DNA of 7,130 nucleotides. It comes from an uncultured Bermanella sp. Its GTDB lineage: Bacteria > Pseudomonadota > Gammaproteobacteria > Pseudomonadales > Oceanobacteraceae. The notes under the pieces were generated by a model. The model saw only the letters and a program-made list of their open reading frames with translations. It did not search any database and was not told the DNA's origin. Below are positions 1-6,000 of the stretch, piece by piece. Each line of letters opens with the position of its first letter. Position 1 is the first letter of the stretch. Location of the stretch: contig CAJXIK010000103.1 in assembly GCA_913054445.1 (NCBI GenBank), positions 1 to 7,130 on the forward strand, given 5' to 3'. Position numbers and translations under genes: made by a program.

Positions 1-136
1 GCTCACCCCGTGAGCGATTGCTGCGTGGCTTTTCGGGCACGGGGTGCCCTCCTACCAAGATGGTTGGGACATCTGTAGGAGCTCACCCCGTGAGCGATTG
101 CTGCGTGGCTTTTCGGGCACGGGGTGCCCTCCTACA
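1..136. repeat. Two BIME copies (paired REP hairpins), the first cut by the window edge
   Basis: Positions 1-55 and 81-135 are identical over 55 bp, with an 80-bp period and a 25-bp spacer. The second copy is complete: 8-bp terminal inverted repeats TGTAGGAG (74-81) and CTCCTACA (129-136) enclose two hairpins. These are GCTCAC-CCC-GTGAGC at 81-95 and GGGCAC-GGG-GTGCCC at 115-129, each with an outward GTAG foot (75-78, and CTAC at 132-135). The first copy has the same hairpins at 1-15 and 35-49, but its left foot lies outside the window. A GTAG foot followed by a short GC hairpin, arranged as an inverted pair, is the known form of REP/BIME elements mobilised by RAYT (TnpA-REP) proteins. No RAYT gene is present here. 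The element sits 10 bp past the cheR stop, where the hairpins could also stabilise or attenuate the transcript; that is inference. More copies may lie further left. Confidence 0.8.
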
Positions 137-146
137 AAACGCGGGC

Positions 147-956
147 TTATTTTTTACGATAAATAATGCCCGGCGAACACTGCACCATATCAAACAACGG
201 CGAGGCGCCACTCAAGGCTTCGCTGGCCCCTAAGAACAAGTAGCCACCGGGTTTTAATACCTGGTGAATGCGCGTTAGGATGTCGGCCTTGAGGTCGGCG
301 GAGAAATAAATTAACACATTACGGCAAAATACGATGTCGAAACGGCCGAGGGACGAAAATGGGTTAAGCAGGTTTAGCATGCGGTATTGTATGCGGCTGG
401 CGACGTTGGCCGTCACTTGCCAACCGTGCTCGCTCTTACTGAAGTAGCGGCTTAATAAATCGGCCGGCATGCCTCGGCCTAGGGCCAGCTGGTCGTACTC
501 GCCCTGACGCGCCGACGCCAATACCGAACTGGATATGTCGGTGGCCACCATCTTGACGCTTACCCGCTGACCGGGAGAGTTACGTTTAAACTCTTCGACG
601 GTCATGCTGATGGAATAGGGTTCCTGCCCAGTGGAGGCGGCGGCACACCAAATATCGACCCCATGTTGCCGTGCACATAATTCGGGTAAGAGCCGCGTTT
701 GTAAGATCTGAAAGGGGTGAGCATCACGAAACCACAAGGTTTCATTGGTGGTCATGGCATCTACCACCCGTTCACAGAGGTGCGAATCCCTCTCTATTTT
801 TTTAACGAGTTCGTCGATGGAGAGCAGGTTTGTTTCTTTGATGATGCCACGCAGACGGCTGGCCACTAAATATTCTTTATTGTCACCCAGCAAGATGCCG
901 CATACACGCTCTAGGTAATCTCGAAACACGGCAAACTCTGATTTGCTAATATCCAT
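147..956 (-). CDS. cheR: CheR, chemotaxis protein methyltransferase
   Basis: Cytoplasmic enzyme that uses S-adenosylmethionine to methylate glutamates on methyl-accepting chemotaxis receptors, providing adaptation opposite CheB. The 269-residue length is normal. The small N-terminal helical domain (about 1-65) leads into MTTNET (68-73) and WFRD (75-78), the CheR hallmark usually written TTNETxFFR. The SAM-binding motif is CAAASTGQEPYS (104-115); ATDIS (138-142), CRNVLIYF (211-218) and LKPGGYLFLGASE (234-246) complete the Rossmann methyltransferase fold. It ends IIYRKK, so no extra C-terminal TPR domain is fused. The ATG at 956 gives the usual MDISxxEF beginning, although its Shine-Dalgarno (AAAGG, 9 bases upstream) is weak. 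It lies 47 bp downstream of cheV on the same strand and is probably co-transcribed with it. In many polar-flagellate gammaproteobacteria flgB follows cheR; here only a BIME is seen before the window ends. Confidence 0.97.
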   Translation of the reverse strand: MDISKSEFAVFRDYLERVCGILLGDNKEYLVASRLRGIIKETNLLSIDELVKKIERDSHLCERVVDAMTTNETLWFRDAHPFQILQTRLLPELCARQHGVDIWCAAASTGQEPYSISMTVEEFKRNSPGQRVSVKMVATDISSSVLASARQGEYDQLALGRGMPADLLSRYFSKSEHGWQVTANVASRIQYRMLNLLNPFSSLGRFDIVFCRNVLIYFSADLKADILTRIHQVLKPGGYLFLGASEALSGASPLFDMVQCSPGIIYRKK

Positions 957-1003
957 CTAGCCATGCCTTTGAGAATCAAGAAATCGTGTAATATGCCTAA
1001 GGG

Positions 1004-1939
1004 TTAGCCTTCACTCGCATGCTTAACCTGTTCTGCCACCTTGGATGCCAGCACATCTGGATTAAACTTGGCAATGAAGTCATCGGCCCCTACTTTTTGC
1101 ACCATGTTTTGATTGAACACCCCGCTTAAAGAGGTATGCAAAATAATATGCATGCCTTTCATGAGAGGGTCGCTGCGCACACTGGTGGTGAGGGTATAGC
1201 CGTCTAACTCTGGCATCTCTATATCAGAGATCATCATGGCATAGAACTCAGAGGGGTTAGTGCCCGCCGCCACCATCTCTTGCAGGTGCGTAAGAGCCTC
1301 ACGACCATCGCACTTAGCCGTGACCTCCACACCCAGAGCCTCGAGGCAGCGCCTCACCTGTTTGCGGGCAATTTTGGAGTCATCTACGATGAGCACATGG
1401 GGTTTTTCTGCTGGGGCCTGCTCGCGAACCTCCTCTAATATCTCCTCACTGATGGACTCATCTCTGGGGGAGACCTCCGCCAGAATTTTTTCCACATCGA
1501 TGATTTCCACGATGCGGTTGTCTACCTCGGTGACGGCGGTGAGGTAGTGATCGCGGCCCGTGCCCTTTGGCGGTGGATGAATCTCTTGCCAGTTAAGGTT
1601 CACGAAGCGCTCTACATCGGACACTAAAAACCCTTGGATGGCCGTGTTGTATTCGGTAATGATCACGAAGCAGGCTTTAGGGTCAGCCGCGGCTGGCCCG
1701 CCGGTGGCTAGGCTCATGTCCATAATAGGAATGGTACCGTTGCGAATGTGCGCCACCCCCACCACCACACAGTGACTCATGGGTAAGACGGTGAGGCTGG
1801 GGCACTGTAAGACCTCTTTCACCTTGAATACGTTGATGCCATAGACTTGTGAGCCGCCGAGACGAAACAACAACAATTCTAGGCGATTCTCGCCCACCAG
1901 TTGCGTTCTTTGATCGACGGCATCCAATACTCCGGCCAT
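1004..1939 (-). CDS. cheV: CheV, chemotaxis coupling protein (CheW domain plus receiver)
   Basis: Cytoplasmic adaptor that couples chemoreceptors to CheA through an N-terminal CheW-like domain (about 15-160 of 311 residues) and is modulated by phosphorylation of a C-terminal receiver (about 181-306). In the receiver, VDD (acidic pocket, D186-D187), D239 in SDIEMPELDG (phospho-acceptor), T269 in LHTSLSG and K291 in FIAKF are all present, so it should accept phosphate. The opening MAGVLDAVDQRTQLVG is typical of the family. An in-frame GTG at 1966 would add nine residues. The ATG at 1939 is preferred because GGAG lies six bases before it and it reproduces the conserved CheV N-terminus. The gene heads the cheV-cheR unit, divergent from flgA across about 216 bp. 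No convincing promoter was identified for this strand. Confidence 0.97.
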   Translation of the reverse strand: MAGVLDAVDQRTQLVGENRLELLLFRLGGSQVYGINVFKVKEVLQCPSLTVLPMSHCVVVGVAHIRNGTIPIMDMSLATGGPAAADPKACFVIITEYNTAIQGFLVSDVERFVNLNWQEIHPPPKGTGRDHYLTAVTEVDNRIVEIIDVEKILAEVSPRDESISEEILEEVREQAPAEKPHVLIVDDSKIARKQVRRCLEALGVEVTAKCDGREALTHLQEMVAAGTNPSEFYAMMISDIEMPELDGYTLTTSVRSDPLMKGMHIILHTSLSGVFNQNMVQKVGADDFIAKFNPDVLASKVAEQVKHASEG

Positions 1940-2008
1940 AAACAACTCCACACCTGTTAGACCCACAGCCAGTTTGAGGGGCTAATTTTTATGAATTATT
2001 TCCATGCT

Positions 2009-2024
2009 GGGCATACCCTTTGCA
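2009..2024 (+). promoter_or_regulatory. Candidate sigma-54 promoter for flgA
   Basis: The sequence GGGCATACCCTTTGCA matches the sigma-54 consensus TGGCACG-N4-TTGCA at 9 of 12 defined bases. It keeps the essential GG (2010-2011), the exact 10-base spacing, and GC (2022-2023) inside an intact TTGCA -12 element. Transcription would begin near 2035, giving a leader of about 120-140 bases before flgA. In Pseudomonas aeruginosa flgA is an RpoN/FleQ class II gene, which fits. Seen by eye only, not scored with a matrix. Confidence 0.6.
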
Positions 2025-2047
2025 GCATGACCACCATGGCAAGACTA

Positions 2048-2081
2048 ACGAGTGAAACGTCATTTTCATGACGAGCGAAAC
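2048..2081. promoter_or_regulatory. FleQ-box-like palindrome (2059-2072) with flanking direct repeats
   Basis: Positions 2059-2072 read GTCATTTTCATGAC, part of the perfect 6-bp inverted repeat CGTCAT-N4-ATGACG at 2058-2073. From memory the FleQ consensus is GTCA-N-TAAAT-TGAC; the conserved GTCA and TGAC arms and the 14-bp length match, the AT-rich centre only partly. The palindrome is flanked by direct repeats ACGAG(T/C)GAAAC at 2048-2058 and 2071-2081, 23 bp apart, with a further ACGAG at 2082. The site is centred about 30 bp downstream of the start predicted from the sigma-54 element. FleQ is known to bind leader regions of several flagellar promoters. Binding by a FleQ/FlrA-type regulator is inferred. 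Confidence 0.5.
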
Positions 2082-2155
2082 ACGAGCCCGCCACTCAAGT
2101 TACCAGCACGCACACAGCCGTCTAACCACGACTCTCTATTTATGACACTCTGTCT

Positions 2156-2887
2156 ATGAGAATAGGACAAATTTCAGTGAATCACAGGGTTTTTGTTGTA
2201 TTACTGCTATCGGCTTTTACCCCCACGACTTGGGCCGCCGATGACTGGTTTCAGCAGCTCAACGACGCGCTGCAACACACGCTGGGGCAGCAGGTGGTCG
2301 CCATGGCCCAACAGATGTCCCTGCCCGATTACCGCTATGAGGTTGACCTGCACTACCTAGATAGCCGCCTCAACCTGCCTCTGTGCCAGCCCAGTTTAGT
2401 GATCACCCCGCCCACCCCGTTAAAGCTGGGCCGCAACCACATTAAAGTCAGCTGCCCCCACGGCCGCCCTTGGGCTTTAAACGTGCCGGTGGACATTAAG
2501 TTATTCGCCGCCGTGGTGGTGCTTAACCAACCCATCGGCAGGGGGCAGCTATTAAAGGCGGCGCACCTGGATTATCAGCCACACAACCTAGCATCGCTTC
2601 GCAATGGTTATTACCTAAAAAAAGAATTGGTGATAGGCAAACAATCTAAACGATCCTTGGCGGGGCGCACCGTCATCAACGGCCACCTGATTCTGCCCGC
2701 CCTCATGGTGCACAAGGGAGACCAGGTAATGATAGAGGCCAGTAAAGGGGCCATGAGCGTTAAGATGCCCGGAGAAGCCCTGAGCGATGGCCGCGAGGGA
2801 CGCCAGATACGGGTTAAAAACAGTCGTTCGGCACGCATCATCAAGGCTGTGGTGATCGCGCCTGGTATGGTTAGGGTATTGTTTTAA
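2156..2887 (+). CDS. flgA: FlgA, flagellar P-ring assembly chaperone
   Basis: Periplasmic chaperone that binds FlgI and helps it polymerise into the P-ring around the flagellar rod. From the ATG it is 243 residues: a Sec signal peptide with hydrophobic VFVVLLLSAF and probable cleavage after TWA (residue 27), an N-terminal beta region with C77 and C100 positioned for a disulfide, and a C-terminal SAF-type domain (about 115-243) containing NQPIGRGQLL, the LAGRTV segment and the final VRVLF strand. The ATG at 2156 has no visible ribosome site. A GTG at 2177 is preceded by AGGA nine bases upstream and would give 236 residues with a compact 20-residue signal peptide, so the true start may be the GTG. 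It is divergent from cheV and followed by 120 bp containing the flgM promoter. Confidence 0.95.
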   Translation: MRIGQISVNHRVFVVLLLSAFTPTTWAADDWFQQLNDALQHTLGQQVVAMAQQMSLPDYRYEVDLHYLDSRLNLPLCQPSLVITPPTPLKLGRNHIKVSCPHGRPWALNVPVDIKLFAAVVVLNQPIGRGQLLKAAHLDYQPHNLASLRNGYYLKKELVIGKQSKRSLAGRTVINGHLILPALMVHKGDQVMIEASKGAMSVKMPGEALSDGREGRQIRVKNSRSARIIKAVVIAPGMVRVLF

Positions 2888-2939
2888 TTATGCTTTATAA
2901 AAAATTAAGCACTGTTATAAAAATAAATCGAAAAAAAAC

Positions 2940-2966
2940 TAAAGTTGGCTTCAGGGCGGCCGTTAT
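2940..2966 (+). promoter_or_regulatory. Sigma-28 (FliA) promoter for flgM-flgN
   Basis: TAAAGTTG at 2940-2947, an 11-base spacer, then GCCGTTAT at 2959-2966. This matches the flagellar sigma-28 consensus TAAAGTTT-N11-GCCGATAA at 7/8 bases in the -35 and 6/8 in the -10, with exact spacing. Transcription would begin near 2973, about 35 bases before flgM. A late sigma-28 promoter on the anti-sigma-28 gene is the known arrangement in Salmonella and Pseudomonas and gives negative feedback on FliA. Upstream 2888-2939 is very AT-rich and shows no clear terminator after flgA. Confidence 0.85.
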
Positions 2967-3007
2967 AAATCTACGAGGAAATCCAATTTGCGTGGAAGGT
3001 AAAAAAA

Positions 3008-3310
3008 ATGAACATAAATAAACTCATACCCGGAGTCGGCGGCGGCGGTGGCCAACCCCGCAGCAGCGACAAGGTCGCCAGCGAAGGCTCGGCTAAAGCC
3101 CAAGCCAGCACGAGCAATGCTGACTCTAAGGTTAATATCAGTCAGCAGAGTCAATCGATTCAGAAAATAGAGGCGGCGGTGGCCAAGCTGCCCGAGATTG
3201 ACGACGCGGCGGTGGAGCGCATCAAGGGTGCGTTGGCCAACAATGAATACAAGATCGATTATGAACGCCTGGCTGGCAAGATGATTAAATACGATGGAAT
3301 ATTAAATTAA
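3008..3310 (+). CDS. flgM: FlgM, anti-sigma-28 factor
   Basis: Small cytoplasmic protein that holds FliA (sigma-28) inactive until the hook-basal body is complete, when it is exported through the flagellar secretion channel and late genes switch on. At 100 residues it is a normal FlgM. The N-terminal half is polar and probably disordered, with a GVGGGGG tract at 9-15, as expected for an exported protein. The C-terminal half (about 48-98) is the helical sigma-binding part, with IQKIEAAVAKLPEID followed by the VERIKGALANNEYKID and YERLAGKMI segments. The start is fixed by GGAAGG seven bases upstream of the ATG. It lies just downstream of a sigma-28 promoter and 9 bp before flgN, with which it is certainly co-transcribed. 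Confidence 0.95.
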   Translation: MNINKLIPGVGGGGGQPRSSDKVASEGSAKAQASTSNADSKVNISQQSQSIQKIEAAVAKLPEIDDAAVERIKGALANNEYKIDYERLAGKMIKYDGILN

Positions 3311-3319
3311 GGGTTTTTA

Positions 3320-3820
3320 ATGTTATTAAACATGTCGCCGCACACTGTGGCCGGTGAGCTGACGCAGATGCTAAGCGCGGAACAAGCCACTGTGGATCAG
3401 TTAAAGCAGGTTCTCGAACAAGAATCTCGCGCCCTGAGCCAACACGACATAAAGGCCATCGAAAGCTGTGCCAGCATTAAAAGCAAACTGTTAAAAACCT
3501 TCTCGAAGCAGGTTCAGGCTCGCTTGCGCTATCTAGCCACGCAAAAGCTAGCGGCATCCGAATCTGGTCTGTTTGAACTACTCGGCTCTCTGGATAAGCC
3601 CCTCCAAGCCAGCATTAAACAGCAATGGCAAATCCTCAAGAAAGACTTCAACACCCTGTTACAGCAAAATGAAACCAATGGCGCGGTGATTCAACACAGC
3701 CGGACCAGGAACCGTTCTTTGCTGAATATCTTGCATGGTAATAAAAATCAGCCAAACTTATACAATGAGAGTGGTGCGACTCAAACCCAAGCCAACTCTC
3801 ACACGTTAGGGGAAGCCTAG
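3320..3820 (+). CDS. flgN: FlgN, export chaperone for hook-filament junction proteins
   Basis: Cytoplasmic type III export chaperone for FlgK and FlgL. At 166 residues it is the usual size. It is largely helical, with predicted coiled-coil stretches (about 20-75 and 85-120). The FlgN family signatures are in the C-terminal half: QQNETNGAVI (115-124), LLNILHG (134-140), LYNESG (147-152) and the terminal LGEA (163-166). AAGGG six bases before the ATG supports this start over the internal ATG at codon 5. The flgM-flgN order and the 9-bp gap match other gammaproteobacteria. Sequence conservation in this family is low, so the call rests on the C-terminal signatures plus position. Confidence 0.92.
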   Translation: MLLNMSPHTVAGELTQMLSAEQATVDQLKQVLEQESRALSQHDIKAIESCASIKSKLLKTFSKQVQARLRYLATQKLAASESGLFELLGSLDKPLQASIKQQWQILKKDFNTLLQQNETNGAVIQHSRTRNRSLLNILHGNKNQPNLYNESGATQTQANSHTLGEA

Positions 3821-3896
3821 CTGGCCGCCGTGCATTAATTAATTAGCCCCTACATAACCATGATGACAACACGCTTCACGAGTGGATAACCCTGCC

Positions 3897-4667
3897 ATGG
3901 AACAGCAAGACCCATCATCAGAGAACTTCCTCACCAGCCCAGAGGAAATCTACCGCGCCATACAGCGCCTGATTCGTTATGCACACAGAATAACCGTACG
4001 CTTCGATGGCCTAGACGACCAAGCCTTCGGCACTTCCATCACTAAGGTCGACCTAAAATCTCGGGCCTTCGCCTTCGACAAGTTAACCCCAGAAGACGGC
4101 AACGAGCTGGTTCGGGCCGGTAAAAGAATGGAACTGAGCGCCGATTTTCGCGGCATACTGGTACGCTTTCACCTCGAAGGAAAATTAAAATACCGTAAGG
4201 ATGACCAGGAATATATCAGCAAATTCCCCGCCAAATTATTATACCTGCAACGCCGCGATGCCTACCGAGCCATGGTGCCCAGAACCTATTCGGTGCACTG
4301 TGTGTTTCGTTCCAGCGAAGCGGAAGACACCTTCAAGGGCAACTTGCAGGATATTTCCGGCAGCGGCTTCAAGGCATTTTTTAAGGGGGACATTCGCGAA
4401 CCTCTCACTAAGATCGAAAACTTCGATGAGAGCACCCTGCACGTGGGGGATGAATCCATGGACTGTGGCCTAGATGCCCGCCACGCGGTGTACAACGAAG
4501 AGAAAGACATGACCTTTTGCGGGTTTTCGTTTCAGCCCCTCACCGGCATGAAACACAGGTACATAGAGACCATGGTGAATAATTTACAGTTCGAAGAACA
4601 ACGCAAGCAACAAGCCGCCAAGGAACGTGAAGAACATAAGAAACAAGCCGCCGCGCAAAAAAGCTAA
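3897..4667 (+). CDS. ycgR: YcgR-type flagellar brake protein, PilZ domain
   Basis: Predicted c-di-GMP receptor that, in its cyclic-dinucleotide-bound form, acts on the flagellar motor to slow swimming. From the ATG it is 256 residues. An N-terminal YcgR/PilZN-like beta domain (about 13-110) is followed by a PilZ domain (about 115-225) carrying both c-di-GMP motifs: RxxxR as RDAYR (120-124) and DxSxxG as DISGSG (152-157). FCGFSFQPL near 207 is the usual closing strand. A Lys/Glu/Gln-rich tail (about 225-256) looks like a charged helix not needed for the fold. A GTG at 3882 would add five residues; neither start has a good ribosome site. The gene is 60-75 bp after flgN and may read through from flgMN, since no promoter or terminator is evident between. 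Its TAA interlocks with the stop of the convergent gene. The exact subfamily name is less certain than the PilZ call. Confidence 0.9.
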   Translation: MEQQDPSSENFLTSPEEIYRAIQRLIRYAHRITVRFDGLDDQAFGTSITKVDLKSRAFAFDKLTPEDGNELVRAGKRMELSADFRGILVRFHLEGKLKYRKDDQEYISKFPAKLLYLQRRDAYRAMVPRTYSVHCVFRSSEAEDTFKGNLQDISGSGFKAFFKGDIREPLTKIENFDESTLHVGDESMDCGLDARHAVYNEEKDMTFCGFSFQPLTGMKHRYIETMVNNLQFEEQRKQQAAKEREEHKKQAAAQKS

Positions 4668-4685
4668 GCCGGGAGCCGCGCCGGC
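4656..4685 (-). terminator. Possible intrinsic terminator at the end of the arsenosugar operon
   Basis: On the minus strand GCCGG (4685-4681) pairs with CCGGC (4672-4668) across an 8-base loop, and six T residues follow at 4662-4657 after a 5-base gap. It overlaps the final codons and the stop of the minus-strand gene and runs into the 3' end of ycgR. The short stem and the gap before the T run make it a weak candidate. No matching T run exists on the plus strand for ycgR. Confidence 0.3.
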
Positions 4686-5293
4686 CAGCTAGGGTAGAGA
4701 CTCAGCAGTCGCCGGTAGTCTGCGGGGCGGTCTACATCCCATAGCTCGGGGAGCAGGCACAGCTTTTTATTACCGAGCTGCAACTTACGCTTGCTCTGCT
4801 CCAGTACTTGGCCGCTGCCCCAGGCAATACCAGCATAAACAGGGGCAAAGCATTCGCTGCTGGCAATGAGCACATAACCGCCATCCTCTGCCGGTATTAA
4901 CACATGGTCGTGATCTTGTAAGCCAGCACGCACCTGTTGCAGGTGTTGTGTGCTTAACTGCGGACAATCACTGCCCACGATAATCACCTGCTTGGCCCGC
5001 GTTAACCCCCAGCGCATGGCGTGCTGCATCTTCTGCCCTAAATCCTGCCCCTGCTGCAACAGGATGGGATTGTGCTTGGCCAGCTCATCTATCACCGCGT
5101 GATGACCCAGCTGATCTAACGACAAGAAAGTAAAAATACCGCTGGCGTGTAAGTTAGCATTCACCCACTGCATGAGTTCAAGGTGCAGCTGATAACAACC
5201 TTCATCTTCTAACAAGGGTTTTAGGCGGGTCTTGACGCCACCTAGGCGGGGGAATTTGGCGAATTGAATCACCATACATTCGAGTTTCATCAT
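4664..5293 (-). CDS. TIGR04282-type GT-A family glycosyltransferase (DUF2064), arsenosugar cluster
   Basis: Predicted cytoplasmic nucleotide-sugar-dependent transferase of the DUF2064/TIGR04282 group, often found with ArsS and assigned to arsenosugar synthesis by co-occurrence. The 209 residues show FAKFPRLGGVKTRL (11-24, nucleotide-binding loop, usually FxKxPxPGxVKTRL), QGQDLGQKM (81-89), GSDCPQL (107-113, the DxD-like metal site), AEDGGYVLI (135-143) and LWDVDRPADY (184-193). All family blocks are present, so it looks intact. It begins ATGATG; no good ribosome site is seen, and it starts 13 bp after the stop of the preceding glycosyltransferase, suggesting translational coupling. Its stop overlaps that of convergent ycgR. 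The acceptor is not known from sequence; related proteins also occur in clusters without arsenic genes. Confidence 0.92.
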   Translation of the reverse strand: MMKLECMVIQFAKFPRLGGVKTRLKPLLEDEGCYQLHLELMQWVNANLHASGIFTFLSLDQLGHHAVIDELAKHNPILLQQGQDLGQKMQHAMRWGLTRAKQVIIVGSDCPQLSTQHLQQVRAGLQDHDHVLIPAEDGGYVLIASSECFAPVYAGIAWGSGQVLEQSKRKLQLGNKKLCLLPELWDVDRPADYRRLLSLYPSWPARLPA

Positions 5294-5306
5294 CTTTAAA
5301 ATTCAA

Positions 5307-5993
5307 TCAGTCGGAGCAACGGTAGAGGCGAGCCAGCTTGTCATCACTGACCCCAAGCCAAAATAAAAACCTCAGCTTCCACATGAGTAATATGGTCTTG
5401 TAGACCCCATATTTTTGCCAACGGCGGCTGGAGGTGGTGACGGTCTTTTTTAGACACAGGGGCTTGTGCCGCTTGCGTAAGCGCTTACACAGCGCCACAT
5501 CTTCCATGAGCGCAAGGTCGGCAAAACCGCCTACCGCCTGGAACAGCTTCCTACGCACAAACAAACACTGGTCCCCGGTGGCCACAGAGGTTAAGCGGGA
5601 ACGCCCGTTTATAAACCAGGCGATGACGGCAAACATAAAGTGATTACCGCTTAGGCGCACATCGAAGCGCCCCCAGTGATGCAAGGCCCCGTGCGACATG
5701 GCGGCCTTAATGTGGCTAGAACCCAGCTGCGTATCGGCATGCAAAAACAACAGCCAAGTGCCGCTGGCGTGGGCCGCCCCGGCGTTCATCTGCGCGGCAC
5801 GCCCCTTGCGGCTGGTAATGAGGGTAAACTCTTTGCCTAATTGCTCGGCGCTGCCATCGGTACTGCCGCCATCCACGAGGATAATTTCCCTCACCCACTC
5901 GTCTTGTAACACCCTAAGGCTGCGCGCCAACGGGCCCACTTGCTGAGCCTCGTTGTAAATGGGTACCACTATGGAGAGGTTAAAGGCACTCAT
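5307..5993 (-). CDS. TIGR04283-type family-2 glycosyltransferase, arsenosugar cluster
   Basis: GT2-like transferase of the TIGR04283 group, associated with arsenosugar biosynthesis; it may add the glycerol-linked or another sugar-side group, which is inference. Counting 228 residues from the ATG: VPIYNE (10-15), LVDGGSTDGS (39-48), the subgroup signature GRAAQMNAGA (64-73), HADT (85-88, replacing the usual DxD), GDQCLFV (140-146) and LMEDVAL (162-168). A hydrophobic aromatic stretch near 200-212 may touch the membrane. The open frame continues upstream to a TTG at 6047, overlapping arsS, but the ATG at 5993 is chosen because it starts just before the conserved first strand and leaves a 7-bp gap after the arsS stop. 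No clear Shine-Dalgarno is present, so it probably depends on coupling to arsS. Confidence 0.93.
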   Translation of the reverse strand: MSAFNLSIVVPIYNEAQQVGPLARSLRVLQDEWVREIILVDGGSTDGSAEQLGKEFTLITSRKGRAAQMNAGAAHASGTWLLFLHADTQLGSSHIKAAMSHGALHHWGRFDVRLSGNHFMFAVIAWFINGRSRLTSVATGDQCLFVRRKLFQAVGGFADLALMEDVALCKRLRKRHKPLCLKKTVTTSSRRWQKYGVYKTILLMWKLRFLFWLGVSDDKLARLYRCSD

Positions 5994-6000
5994 GGCTAGG

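Noticed and set aside
1..136. CRISPR array from the two identical repeats
   Set aside because: Only two long palindromic units with a 25-bp spacer and no cas genes; the hairpin pair with GTAG feet fits a BIME instead.
18..233. 71-codon open frame on the plus strand at the left edge
   Set aside because: It runs through the BIME and then antisense to the end of cheR; no ribosome site and no family resemblance.
1970..2005. Sigma-28 promoter for cheV on the minus strand
   Set aside because: The best candidate (AAAT, 15 bases, GCCCCTCA) matches only GCC and a final A, too weak to annotate.
2021..2037. GG-N10-GC on the minus strand as a sigma-54 promoter for cheV, sharing TGCA with the plus-strand element
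   Set aside because: Only the GG/GC spacing fits; the rest of the -24 block disagrees. cheV is usually a late sigma-28 gene in related systems, so chance is more likely.
3821..3881. Separate promoter or terminator between flgN and ycgR
   Set aside because: No sigma-28, sigma-54 or good -10/-35 pair and no hairpin with a T run was found; TTAATTAATTA is merely AT-rich.
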